This document shows positions 1-10,355 of a DNA stretch of 64,000 nt, in pieces. Source of the stretch: Staphylotrichum longicolle (taxonomy: Eukaryota; Ascomycota; Sordariomycetes; Sordariales; Chaetomiaceae); the NCBI GenBank assembly GCA_019096155.1, contig JAHCVI010000003.1, positions 4,650,001 to 4,714,000 of the forward strand. Direction: 5' to 3'. The notes below the pieces were generated by a model. It had not been told where the DNA came from. It made no database searches and saw only the letters and a program-made list of their open reading frames with translations. Position 1 is the first letter of the stretch, and each line of letters opens with the position of its first letter. Both the position numbers and the translations under genes were made by a program.

Positions 1-558
1 GCTGGAGGAGGTGCCGGTGGGTGTGCTCGAGGTGGGAGAGGCAGAAGAGGAGGACGCGGTGCCGGTGCTGGACTTTGACTCGGCCGCGGCGGCTTTGGCG
101 ATGGTGAAGACGTCGGTTGTCGAGTCGGCGTAGTCGGTGCTTTCCTGCCAGATGCCAATGACAAACTTGTCCGAGACGGCGAGGTTGCTGGTCGTCCCGA
201 CGAACCAAGTGTAGCTCGTGCGGCCGACTTGGTCCTCTGCAGGGGTGGCATCAGCTGGGTGATGTTTTCACATAGTAGAAGAGAGAGAAAGAATCGTACG
301 CGTGATGTACTCAAAGGTGTTCTCGGTGTGGTAAATGATGCCGTCAAAGTTTGCAGCCCGGGTGGCGTTGAGCTGGTAGAGCAGCACCGACGTTCTCTTG
401 CCGTCCTGAGCGGGCGTCCACTCGAGGTTGAGCGGTGACCCGACCACAAGGACGGATTGCTCACCCTTGCCGGTGAATGCAGGTGGTTTGATGAACTGCA
501 TCTTGGCGAGGGTCGTCCCTGACCCGAGGGCCGCGAGGGCAGCAAGAGAGAGACGCAT
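1..558 (-). CDS. Secreted Kre9/Knh1-like, Ser/Thr-rich wall protein (3' end outside window)
   Basis: Two exons are visible: 558..300 and 236..1, joined by a 63-nt GT-AG intron (299..237) that splits a Gln codon. The frame stays open to the window edge, so the C-terminus is missing. The start at 558 is followed by a signal peptide (MRLSLAALAALGSGTTLA). A beta-sandwich-like domain of about 110 residues comes next, with the patterns VGSPLNLEWTP, VLLYQL, YTWFVG and FVIGIWQES, which resemble the N-terminal domain of yeast Kre9/Knh1 and fungal Ser/Thr-rich GPI-anchored proteins. After residue ~140 it turns into a Ser/Thr/Pro-rich stretch, as expected for an O-glycosylated stalk before a GPI or membrane anchor. 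A role in cell-wall beta-glucan assembly or as a structural wall protein is inferred from that resemblance. The anchor itself cannot be seen. Confidence 0.65.
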
Positions 559-598
559 TGTGACGCACTGGGAGAGTACGACGACGTCAGGAGTCACT

Positions 599-1129
599 CA
601 TCTGTAGAGGATAGGGCTGAGATTGAAGAGGATGTGATGTCAAAAAGTAAAATTAGGGAGCATCGGCAACCGGCGCACTCGGCCCCCAAACATGGCCTTA
701 GCCGCCGCTGCTGTGCCGCCGAGCGACATGGGGATGGGCACGATGGATCTGAACCGCCCGCCGCCACAGGCCAGACAGGCGAAGAAGGATTCTTGCAGCG
801 GGGACTGTTTTAGATCCAGGGCCAATGAGAAACAAAACTGAACTGAAGCCAGAGGCACAGGCCTGGGGATAACAGGGGCTAAGAACCCTTTTGAGATGAA
901 CCCTGCATGAAGATGGCCAAGACCTAACAACATCCCGTCAAACGGTCAAAGGGGGAGGTGGAGTCAACGCTGCCACAAATAAGCCATATTTTGAACAATG
1001 CAAACTATGTACGGGAGACTCGGGCGCACCGAAAGACCAAAAGCACATATGAAAACCAATGCGAACCCCCTGTCCCGTCGGTATATACAACCATCACCTC
1101 AAGAGCCAATGGCCCCCTTTTTCCTCAAC
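599..1129. other. Intergenic, no gene recognised
   Basis: This lies between the start of the wall-protein gene and the stop of the beta-glucosidase, so it holds the promoter of the former and the 3' end of the latter. Open frames here are short and have no recognisable domain. Confidence 0.5.
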
Positions 1130-3390
1130 TTACACCTGCAGACTCCCCGACAACCTCAGATCCCTCGAGCTGGCCCCCACGGCCACGGCAAACTTGCCCG
1201 CCGGCACAACCCACTGCTGCCGTCCCGTATCCCAATAGCTCAGATCCCTGCGCCGGAGGTTGAACGTGGCCGTCTTGCTCGCGCCGGGCTCCAGCTTGAG
1301 CTTGGCGAAGCCCCGGAGCTGCTTCGGCGGGGCCGACGGCGCCGACGACGGGAGCGTGAGATACAGCTGCGCGACCTCAGCTCCCGCCACGGCGCCCGAG
1401 TTGGTGATGGTCGCCGTGACGGTGGCCACCGTCTCCCACAGGTCAGCGGGCCCGCCGGGGATGGTGGAGCCCGTCGCGGGGCCCGAGGTGGCGGTCGAGG
1501 TGACGGCGAGGTTGGTGTAGGTGAAGTTTGTGTATGCTGATGACGGGGATTAGTGACTGCGAGGAGAAAAGAGACTGGAGCGACCGAAAGGAACTTACAG
1601 AGGCCAAAGCCAAACTCGTACCGGGGCTCAATGTTGGCCTTGTCAAAGTGCCGGTAGTCGATAAAGAGCCCCTCCGGGTAGGTATCGTCGCCGCGGACGA
1701 TAGAAGTGCCATAGTCCTCGGGCCGCTTGGCGATGGTGTACACCAGCTTGCCCGAGGGCGAGGTGAGGCCGTACAGGATGTCGACGAGCGCGTTGCCGTT
1801 CTCCTGGCTCGGCAGGCCCGCCCACACGACGGCCCGCACGCCGGGCGTGGCCAGGATGGTCTCGAGGATGATGGGCCCCGTGCTGTGCACGACGACGATG
1901 GTGTTCTTGTTAGCCGCCGCCACGGCCTGCACGAGCTGGTTGCCGTTGTGCCAGGGGTCGAGGTTCTGCCGGTCGCCGACGTTGCCCTCGACCGTGATGT
2001 ACCCCTCACCCGAGTTGGCCGTGATGACGACGATGGCCGCGTCGGCGCCCGAGACGGTGCCCGACACGCCGTTGGTGCTGTCGGTGCTCTGCAGGCTGAG
2101 CGTGGTGCCATCGGCCTGGGCGCGCGTCCTGAGCGCATCGAAGGGTGCCACAAAGTAGGGGTAGTTGACGGACCCGGAGCCCCAGCCCATGCCGAGGGCG
2201 CCCGTGTTGCAGCCCTTGTCGACGCATGCGTTCATGCCCTGCGGGTTGACGACGGCGGCCGAGCCGACAAGGGCAATCTTGGAGGGCTTCTTGAGCGGGA
2301 GGATGCCGTCGTTCTTGAGGAGCACGATGCCGTCCCGCGCCACGGCTCGCACGTTGTCCTTGTGGTTGCCCTGCACGTTGGCCTTGATGTTGATGGACGG
2401 GTAGCCCTTGTTCTGGCCGAGCAGGTACCACGCGGCGAGGATGCGCTTGCACATGTCGTCGAGGCGGGTCTTGGACACCTGGTTGTTGTTGACGGCCGTG
2501 TTGAGCTGCGGGCCCCAGAGCACGTTGCGGCCGTTGTAGTCGCTGCCGGGCATGGTCATGTCCATGCCGCCATTGGCGGCGCCGTTGGTCGTGTGCTGGG
2601 CGTTCCAGTCGCTGACAACGTAGCCCTGGAAGCCGAGCTCCTTCTTGAGCAGGCCGTTCTGGGCCTTGTCACTCTCGCACGCCCACGTCCCGTTGAGCTT
2701 GTTGTAGCTGCACATGACGCTGGCCACGTTGGCGTGCACGGCGTCGGCAAAGGGCCACAGGTACAGCTCGTGCATGGTGCGGTCGTCGACGTTGCTGCTC
2801 ATGGTCTCGCGGTTGAGCTCCTGCTCGTTGGCGATGTAGTGCTTGGCGCACGCCTGCACGCCCGCCGACTGGATCCCCCCGACCGTCTCGCTCATAGCAA
2901 TGCCCGTCAGATAGGGGTCCACGCCGAAGCCCTCCCAGTTCCGCCCGCCGTGCGGGATCTTGCCGAGCGCGCCGGCAACGGGGCCGAGCAGGACGTGCAC
3001 GCCACACCCCTTGGCCTCGGCACCCAGATACTCACCACGCTGCCGGATCAGCTCCGTGTCCCATGTCGATGCGGCCTGGATGCCCGGAGTGAAGGCCGTG
3101 GTGCCGGTGCCGAAGCGGATGCCGAGGGGTCCGTCCTGGAGACAGAGCTGCGGGTAGCCAATGGAGCTGACGGGCGACGTGTTGCCCACGCAGGGTCCCT
3201 TGTCCCAACCGACACCCGAGACCATGTTGATCTTGTCCTGCTGCGACATCTTGGCCAGGGCCGTGGCCGCCGACGAGTAGGCGGCAGCCCAGGCGCCCGT
3301 CGCGGTGGGCTCAGCACGGGGGTCGAGGCATTCGGGCGCAGCCCGAGCCAGCGCTGCCAACGCGAGCAGCGTCAAGGCGTGGAGGGCCAT
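1130..3390 (-). CDS. Secreted GH3 beta-glucosidase
   Basis: Glycoside hydrolase family 3 enzyme that hydrolyses cellobiose and short beta-glucosides to glucose outside the cell. Exon 1 is 3390..1599 and exon 2 is 1536..1130, with a 62-nt GT-AG intron. Splicing restores the family motif FGLSYTNF across the junction and gives 732 residues, the normal size for fungal cel3A/bgl enzymes. Residues 1-17 form a signal peptide. The GH3 N-terminal barrel carries LQDGPLGIRFG, KHYIANEQE (184-192) and the nucleophile motif VVSDW, with Asp261 as the predicted nucleophile. The C-terminal GH3 domain and a fibronectin III-like domain follow, the latter at the end (PKQLRGFAKL, DLSYWD). Upstream, GGCTAA at 3421-3426 and its reverse at 4023-4028 match the XlnR/XYR1 core, and GTGGGG at 3433-3438 matches the CreA consensus. 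Such short matches are only suggestive of induction by plant polymers and glucose repression. Confidence 0.95.
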
Positions 3391-5070
3391 GATGACGGTT
3401 TGCCCTGACTAGTGGCGTAGGGCTAACTTCGCGTGGGGTTGACCAAGTTAGGGAACTACAGTCGTGGTGGTGACAGCCCCTGAGATCTCTCGGTCTAAAT
3501 CCCCAACCTCCCAGGTCCACGCGCCCGTTCACCGCCACGCCAGTAGTGACCCCTCTGCCCTTATACCATTCCGGCAATCCATTGCATTTCCCACATCTCC
3601 CACGTTTCCCACATCGGCTCCTCTCGGCGATATTTGGTGATATCCGGCCCCACCTGTCCATCTTATCCCAGATGTGGCAGCATGGCAGCGTGTTTGCTCC
3701 ATTTGCTCCATTTGCTCGGGCCCAATCGAGGCAGCGGAACCAGCAAAGCACTCGGCGCCCGGGCCCTGACGCGAGCTGCCGTGGTCAGGCCCTGGCTCGC
3801 GTCTGGGCACCACTGCACCACGAACCCTAGTGGTGCGCCAGGGCGGGAAATCTCTGTGCGTGAGATAAATGGCGCGAAAAAGCTGGGGTGCATGCGGCGG
3901 ATCGGCACTGGAAACGATGCAGAACGATGCAGAACTGCGGAATGACGCGCTTGGGTCCGGCATGGCTTCCGTGCGTGAGTGGTCAAGACGGGATCGCGAG
4001 GTGACGCCCCCTCGAGGCCAGCTTAGCCGGGCCGCTTTGCCCGTGATTAATTACCTCTAAGGCGGCATCGCTCCCGCCGTGGCAGGTGGATCGCCGTTGA
4101 CGAGACCCCGCAAAATATGCCGGGTAATACCGAGATACCAAGATCCGTAAAGGGTTGTGAGCAAGTTGCGGAAACCACATGAAGAACAAGGCCAATCCCG
4201 CGGTCTTTTTTCTCGAAGTCGGAACCGGCACGGCCATGATGAGCAAGGTTGAAGGGCCTAATAGGATCCCCGTCAAAGACATGGTCAGGCAGTGATGCGT
4301 CTCAACTCTCAAGACCAAGCTGCCGACGCCCTGCCTGCCTGTATATTGAGAACATGAACCATTTTTTTAGAATAATACGTCAACAAACCACGGAGGAATG
4401 AGAGACAATTGCCTTCAACAGCAATTTCGTCCCGGTCCTCGAGAGCTCAGATTCTTCATTATCGAACAGGTCCGCGGCACTCTAGCTCCGAAACCTCCGA
4501 TGATTGTGCGCCCAAGGTCTTCCTGATCGAGATTGCCAAGATCTCGAGTCCCTGGTGGTGAACCGGCACTCCAGTTGGATTAGGCCGTTTGGTATGATTG
4601 CCATCATCCTGCACGGCGGCCAAGTCTTCAAGATCACCGACAAGCTCCCACAACAGCGCGACGTTTGATATGGGCTGCTCGAATCAGAACCATCTCCTGC
4701 TCTGTGGCTCACCCAATAATTGAAAGAAAGAACATCTGACCAGGTGTTCATGCCGGTGACCGCGCGGCGTCATGCAAGGGAGTTGGGGCATCGAGGCGTC
4801 ATCAGCGCATCCTTCAGTAAACAGGCGTAGACTCGTATGGTTGGTCGAGCTTGTCTCACCTCATCGAGAACCAACGCTAAGATTATCAGGCGCCGGATTG
4901 TCTTAGACTGGCGATGATTAAGGTACCTAACGCGTATAAAAGAGCACCGCCGAAATCTTTTCCATTACCGTCGCTCAACTCGATTCAAGTTCAGCTCCAT
5001 CATTTATTAACCCGTATCGATTTTGGGCCCAGCTTCTTGTCAAGTACTTGTATCCTTTTCTCTGGCCAGA
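3391..5070. other. Long intergenic region upstream of the beta-glucosidase
   Basis: About 1.7 kb separates two divergently read genes. No reading frame here has a recognisable domain. Short direct repeats occur (TTTGCTCCA in tandem near 3695-3715, and three CCCAC/TTTCCCAC-type blocks near 3590-3615). The most protein-like open stretch (minus strand 4459-4653) has no ATG that I can justify. Confidence 0.4.
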
Positions 5071-5386
5071 ATGCAGATCTCCTACCTCTCCACCGCGTTG
5101 GCCCTGGCCGTAGCAGCCGCCGCTCTGCCCGCCGCTGAAAAGAGGGTACCCATAGGTTTTCACGCAGGTTCGCCGTGTAATGCCAACGAGGTGGGCGTGT
5201 GCTGCGAAATCTTCCCCTCCACCTGCTTCGTCTACTCGCCACCAACTACGTGTGATGGCTTGTCCATCTGCTGCAGCCCCGACAGCATAGGCGTTGTGAG
5301 TTCTCATTAGATGGAGTCGCAGAAGAGGGTTGCTGATGGTGATATATGTCTAGGGCGACATTGTTGACTTGGATGTCTGCCTCTAA
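5071..5386 (+). CDS. Small secreted 8-Cys hydrophobin-like protein (85 aa)
   Basis: Exon 1 is 5071..5295 and exon 2 is 5354..5386, joined by a 58-nt GT-AG intron (GTGAGT..CTAG). Exon 2 encodes only ten residues, but it supplies the eighth cysteine. Residues 1-20 are a hydrophobic signal peptide, followed by AAEKR, a probable Kex2 site at Lys24-Arg25. The mature part has cysteines at 36, 44, 45, 52, 61, 67, 68 and 84. This is the order C-CC-C-C-CC-C of hydrophobins, with spacing 7-0-6-8-5-0-15. The Cys3-Cys4 loop is six residues, far shorter than the usual class I (about 19-39) or class II (about 11) loop. It could be a miniature hydrophobin, a hydrophobin-derived secreted effector, or an unrelated peptide with a convergent cysteine order. 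Gene and splice model are well supported; the family assignment is inference. Confidence 0.75.
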
Positions 5387-5682
5387 GATGTTCTCCGTTG
5401 CGTCAGAAGATAGAGTTTTAAGGATCCCACGAGGGGAAGAAATGCCGAGGCAAGGCAATTTGTTAATCCAAAAACAAAGTACCTTATCTTATGCTATGGG
5501 GAACCCGTCATGTTGACAAGTCCGGTCGCTTCACGGGCCCGGGGTCGCGCATCTTGAACACAGTGACTAACCCAAAAGCGAGAGAATGTATATTTACTGA
5601 GGTATAGCGAGTACTCTGCGGAATAGACTGGGTTGAGAGGAGTCCCCAAACGGTTTCTTGAAGTAGCAGTTCGTGAACTTCG

Positions 5683-6038
5683 TCACTCAAGCGAAGAGAA
5701 TACTGGTGCCTTAAGACGCTCATCTACTTCCTCTGCAGTGATGCGGCGACTGGGCTCCCAAACAACCATATCACGGAGTGGAACGAGACTTGTGGTGGGC
5801 CATCAGAGTCAATATCAAGCTGCTTGCGCTGTCGCTTGACCAGCCAGACAGTGGAGAAGCCACCATGACCAAGCTTGTGAATGACCGTGTAGTTGTCCCG
5901 ATTGTTGGTGATTGTGTCGCCAATGTCAACGGGGTGATAGCTGCCGGGCGTATAGCGCTCGACGTGTTCGACGTGTTCCCGCATGATGAACCCGGTGTGT
6001 TGATACAACCAGAAGCGCGAGGGGCCTTTTTCCGCCAT
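5683..6038 (-). pseudogene. Internally deleted SRPK-type protein kinase relic
   Basis: From ATG 6038 the frame encodes the typical start of fungal SR-protein kinases: YTPGSYHPVDIGD, then HKLGHGGFSTVWL, the glycine-rich ATP loop. The frame stops at about 5724, shortly after KRQRKQ. In another frame directly downstream (about 5793..5683) lies the end of such a kinase, DMVVWEPSRRITAEEV, followed by a stop. Everything between is absent: the VAVK lysine, the HRD catalytic loop, the DFG motif and the substrate groove, about 300 residues in this family. A single internal deletion explains the layout. The remnant cannot be an active kinase. Whether it is transcribed is unknown. Confidence 0.7.
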
Positions 6039-6563
6039 GGCGACACCTTTCCAGTGATAAACAGGCGAAAGCTGCAAAGGAGTGAGAAAATAAACAAGAA
6101 ATCTCAACAGAAAGGTGGATGGAAGCAGTGAATGGATCAGACGATGAATGGATGGATGGATGGTGGATTAGATCAGGGGATGAAAGGTGAAGAAGAAACG
6201 AAATGTCACTGGGCAAAGCTGCTGCTGCTGCCTTATGATTGAAGGCGGGGTGAGCACTCTCGCACTGGCATTGGCAGTTGGTTCTAAAGACAACGGCAGC
6301 CTTGAAATGACAGCCTTGAACGACACTGGTCCCCAAGGAAATAAAAGCCCGCGCATGCCGGACTCAAACAGGTTGCAACATGGATAAAGTGAATACCCCA
6401 AGTTCAATGCTGGCCGACCTCGAATTTCTGGGGCTTGAATAAACTAAGGTTTTAGGTCTTCAACGCTCGTCGTAGAAAATCCATCCGTCATCACCCAAAA
6501 CAACCACCTCATCCCAATGGAACATACCTCACATCCACTACGTATCCTCAGTCCCAAACACTC

Positions 6564-7364
6564 TCAATAAATCCCGACCATCTCCCCCGCCCACCGCGGC
6601 TCAACAAACAACCCCTCCGCCTCCACCCTCACCTCCCCGCCAACCGCATCCTCCACCCTCGCCCTGACCCACGCCTTCCGCCCCTCCACCCTCACCGTCT
6701 CCGCCACCACCACCACCCCACTCCCCACCCTCACGGGGCTCTTGTACTCGACATTCAACCGGACCGTCACCGCGATCCGCCGCGGCAGCACCGCAAAGCA
6801 CGCGCGGCACATGCACTCGTCCAGCAGCGCCGCCGTGACCCCGCCGTGGACGATCCCGCTGTGGCCCGCGAGCTTCTTGCCCAGCCTGTAGAAGGCGAGC
6901 ACGGCGCCCGCGGCCTCGGCGGTGAAGACGTAGGGGTGCGGGAAGATGAGGTCCGGGCCGGAGAGGGTGGCGCAGGTCAGGTTGTTGGGGACGTCGGGGG
7001 CCGGGGGGACGAGGGCGGAGCGGGAGAGGATGAGGGACGGGTGGGCGGCGCGGAAGGTGGTCAGGAGGGGGTGGGTGTGCACGAGGGTGTCAAAATCGGG
7101 GTCTGCGGTGGGGTTTGAGGTCGGAGCCGCGGTTGGGAGCGTGGCTGATGCTAGGTCTGGGATCGGGCCCGGGGTTGGGAGGACGGGACCGGAGGTGAGC
7201 TCCGGAGCGGTGTGGACCGGCCGGACGGGGGAGGTGGAGGTTGGGGCGGAGAAAGAGGCGGAGACCCGGGCCGAGGCGGGGAGTATGGATCCCCGGAGGA
7301 GTCCGCTTGCGGGCGCGAGATGAGCTCGCAAAAGGTGCCGAAACATGATTCTTACACGGGTCAT
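6564..7364 (-). CDS. Hotdog-fold thioesterase (4HBT/PaaI-like), probably mitochondrial
   Basis: Single-exon frame of 266 residues starting at ATG 7364; an alternative start is Met7 at 7346 (MFRHLLRAHL). The first ~45 residues are Arg/Ser/Ala-rich without acids, like a mitochondrial targeting sequence. The C-terminal 130 residues form a hotdog domain with the family signature HSGIVHGGVTAALLDECM, followed by VTVRLNVEYKSPVRVGS and a final strand GEVRVEAEGLFVEPRW. The family hydrolyses acyl-CoA thioesters; the substrate cannot be read from sequence. The His-Gly-Gly motif is intact. No intron is needed. Confidence 0.85.
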   Translation of the reverse strand: MTRVRIMFRHLLRAHLAPASGLLRGSILPASARVSASFSAPTSTSPVRPVHTAPELTSGPVLPTPGPIPDLASATLPTAAPTSNPTADPDFDTLVHTHPLLTTFRAAHPSLILSRSALVPPAPDVPNNLTCATLSGPDLIFPHPYVFTAEAAGAVLAFYRLGKKLAGHSGIVHGGVTAALLDECMCRACFAVLPRRIAVTVRLNVEYKSPVRVGSGVVVVAETVRVEGRKAWVRARVEDAVGGEVRVEAEGLFVEPRWAGEMVGIY

Positions 7365-7516
7365 GGGCTGATGGTTGCTGGCCGGTGTGGTTTCAATGGC
7401 TCTTTATTGGGTGTTTCAATAACGCTAGAGTACGCTCGGCAATGCTCGGAAAACGTGTTCCATTACCACAAAAGCATGTGCCCACCGGGCAAAAGGACGC
7501 TTAAGTAAGAAAACCG

Positions 7517-8846
7517 TCAAACATGCGCTGCCATGCCCAACGAGTGGTTGCCCCCGTGGAAGACGACAAACTGCGACCGAAAGAAGACGTCGCCCCAGAC
7601 CTGGAAGCTCGATGTCGTGTGCTGGATGCCGCCAAAGCATGCTGCAACCCAGTTGTCAGTAACTTTCTACGGCCCGGACGAGGACACACCTACTATCGCC
7701 GGTAAACTTGCCAAAGTTGATATCAGTTCCCCTGACTCTGGCAGTGTAGCCGCCGGCATCAATCAGCAGGTCTGGCAGGGTGGCATTGCAGGGAAACGCC
7801 ATGCCCCCGGCCGCTGGAGTGCGCCGCGCCCCGGGGACCTTGGCGTAGTACCCGTCCGATATCTCCTTGGAGACCAGCATGAGCGTGGTGCCCGTGTCGA
7901 CGATGGCCTGTGCCGTGGGCAGTCTTGTCTGGCCGCCCCCAACCACAAACCCGCTCGTCGAAACCTGCCAGAACCCCTTGCTCGTGTCGGCCGGAACCCA
8001 GGACAGAGGCCCGAGAAACTTGGCGGGGTCGATGCGGCCAAACTCGTAGGCGCCGGCAGTGTCCCTGCGGAGATCGGCCGTGAAGAGAGGTTGGGCAAGG
8101 GACGGCATGACGTTCTCAAAGAAGGTCCTCTGCTTCACGGGCTTGACGGTGCTGAGCTGGGAAAACGCGAGGCCGAGGAGGCCGCTGAGGTGCGTGTCCT
8201 GGACAAAGGCAGATGACACAGCGGTGGCCATCTGGACGGACTGGCCCATCACGGTGGCGCCGCCGACATCGATCGTGTCGGTGCCCACGTTTCCGGCTGC
8301 GCTAGTGCCGTCGCCGTAGATGATGGAGAAGTTTGCCCCGGGCATGGGCCTGAAAGAACGCGAGAGCGATGGGTTGTACGCCTGGTGACCAGCTCTCGCA
8401 GAGGCGGGCAGTTGGGTGCTGAAGACCCAGAGGTCGGCAGACCCGGAGTCGAGGGCCACATTGATGGTCTGACCGCCGACCTGGATGGGCGAGATGTACT
8501 CGATGCCGCCGTTGGCAGGAGTTGCAGGGACCGAGCCAACTGCGTTCGCCGCCTGGGCTGCAGCACCCAGCTGCTTGAGCTTGAAGCTCTTCGAAGGCTC
8601 TTGCTGAGCATCCTGGGCCGAGACCCCAGCCTCGGGCGCATCTCCAACAGACTCCAGCAGCTCCTGGGGAATGGGCATTCGGTATTTCCGGTACGTCTTC
8701 AGCAGCTCCTTCGGTCCATCGCGTCTAAAGTTTGGATTTCTGATTCGGTCTACCTTGAATGAGCGTTTCTGGATGCTGGAGGGTGCAGCCAAACTCCGAG
8801 GGGCCCAGAGGAAGAGGAGAAGGAGCCTAAGAATAATGAGCGACAT
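7517..8846 (-). CDS. Pepsin-type aspartic protease (family A1), secreted
   Basis: Exon 1 is 8846..7694 and exon 2 is 7641..7517. The 52-nt intron (GTAGGT..TTGCAG) has a TACTGAC branch site, and joining restores FGKFTGDTCFGGIQ, the usual A1 C-lobe segment. The product is 425 residues. Residues 1-20 are a signal peptide. A basic propeptide follows (RSFKVDRIRNPNFRR) and runs to about residue 105. The catalytic aspartates are Asp133 in ALDSGSADLWVF and Asp317 in IVDTGTTLM, and the flap tyrosine lies in IIYGDG. It resembles aspergillopepsin/endothiapepsin-type acid proteases that degrade external protein at low pH. There is no Ser/Thr tail or GPI-like end, so free secretion is expected. Confidence 0.93.
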
Positions 8847-10355
8847 GGCTCTGGCGGGCCAGGGAGGTGTCAAAGAGTGCTTCAGTTTTAAGGCATGTGG
8901 AGCAGACGATGTCAAGTATCGACATGAAGGGACATGTGCCCAGAAGCAGGGTCCAGGCAAACCCAAACGGTTGGAAAGAGCGTTGCAGAAAAGAATTGCT
9001 GGAAGTTCGTGAAGGAAGTGGCACCTGGGTCGAGCAGCCAGGAGAAAAGAGAAACACAAAAGGGCAGTCACGAACAGACAAAACAACCACCCACCTTAGA
9101 CAATGGCTTCAAGGTTGCCTTTAACATAGAGGCATGGAGTCAGCAATCAGTGCTCTCCTGGGCTCTGCAAAACAAAAGACGCGCCATCATTCCACAACAC
9201 ATGATGCTGATGCAAGTGTCCTGGTTGCACCGGACCTGAGCCAGGAGCGCCGGATCTTTGAGAGGTTGCGGAACTGATCATCTCGATCGAGATTGAAACA
9301 AGCTGAAACATGACTTGGCGAATGCCATGTTTCCTGCAAAGGGGAAGCGAAAGGCAAATGAAAATAAAGATGGCCAGACTGAAGCGAACAGGCTTGAAGT
9401 GTGTTTTGCAGAGGAATGTGCCCAGAGAGCAAGAAATTTTCCCAGGTTGAAAATCAGTTATTTCGTCAGGTGGCCAGGGCACAGTGAGACAGCACTTTTT
9501 GTGATCCCTCAGAGTCTCGGGCACGCTGCAGACGCTGCAACCTGCAAACAATTACCGAAGGCATCAGTCTCAGAGACAAGACAAGTTACAACGCAGACCC
9601 AGGAAAATGAGAGAGAAAAGAAGTTTGAAAGTAACCGTCAAACAAACAGGTGCAGCCGCACAGTGACATGGCAGTCTTTGACAGAAGGTGCACAGAGAGA
9701 GAGAGACAGAAAAGAGATCAAAGACGACGGGAGAAACCCAAAGCCAGAAACTTGTCTTTGCCCTTTTGGGTGTTTTGGTGATCGCAGCAAGAACGCGCCA
9801 CATGCAGAAACACCAATCAACCACCCCGCACCGAGCCATGACCCTTGTCGCGCTGGGCACGTGATATGGCCCGAGGCAGGCGGTCCGTTTCAGCGCCGAC
9901 GGCGGGCGCAGTTACTCTCAGGTCGGGGACTGGAGCCAAGTCCCCGCTTCACCGTCCCAGGTTCCCAACCTCGCAAATGATGTGCGCGACCAGCGTCCAG
10001 TGTGACGAAACGGCATCCATTCAGCCCGCCCAGATCCCGAGTCGGCGCCGCTCCGACATGTCCAGCCTGGATACGCGCCTTGCATTTTTTTCGTGATCGT
10101 CTTGTGTCGAGACCGCGACCGCGCCATCGCCAACGCCATTTTCATTGCACGCCCGCTGCCTGCGACGGGCCGCCGTCAGTCTGTGCCTCTGTGGTCAGCG
10201 CGACTCCAGTGGGCCACCTGCAGCGCTCGGATCGCCTCCGTTTCGCGCCCTCTTCGGCCCGACCCCCCCAGGGCGCAACTCCATCGCCACTCCGGTCGCC
10301 GCATCCGCCCTCGGCCGCGCCGCACCACTGCTCGCCGGTCGTCACTCTCGGAGGC
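8847..10355. other. Intergenic, divergent promoter region
   Basis: 1.5 kb between the protease and the Myb/SANT-like gene, which are transcribed away from each other. The plus-strand open frame at 9315-9980 has no domain, is A/G-biased and has no supporting signal, so I do not call it. Pyrimidine-rich tracts near 10240-10340 probably belong to the 5' leader of the next gene. Confidence 0.4.

Noticed and set aside
1528..3408. 626-codon open frame on the plus strand
   Set aside because: Antisense to the GH3 gene; its Val/Ala/Arg/His-rich translation is the usual mirror of GC-rich coding DNA and has no domain.
7642..7734. Alternative GC-AG intron in the aspartic protease (starting GCAAGT after ..INFG)
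   Set aside because: The GT-AG version (7693..7642) is canonical, has a TACTGAC branch site and keeps the conserved INFGK segment, so the GC donor is not needed.
9315..9980. 221-codon plus-strand open frame in the protease-Myb intergenic region
   Set aside because: Lys/Glu/Ar-rich from purine-rich DNA; no homologue, splice sites or conserved motif.
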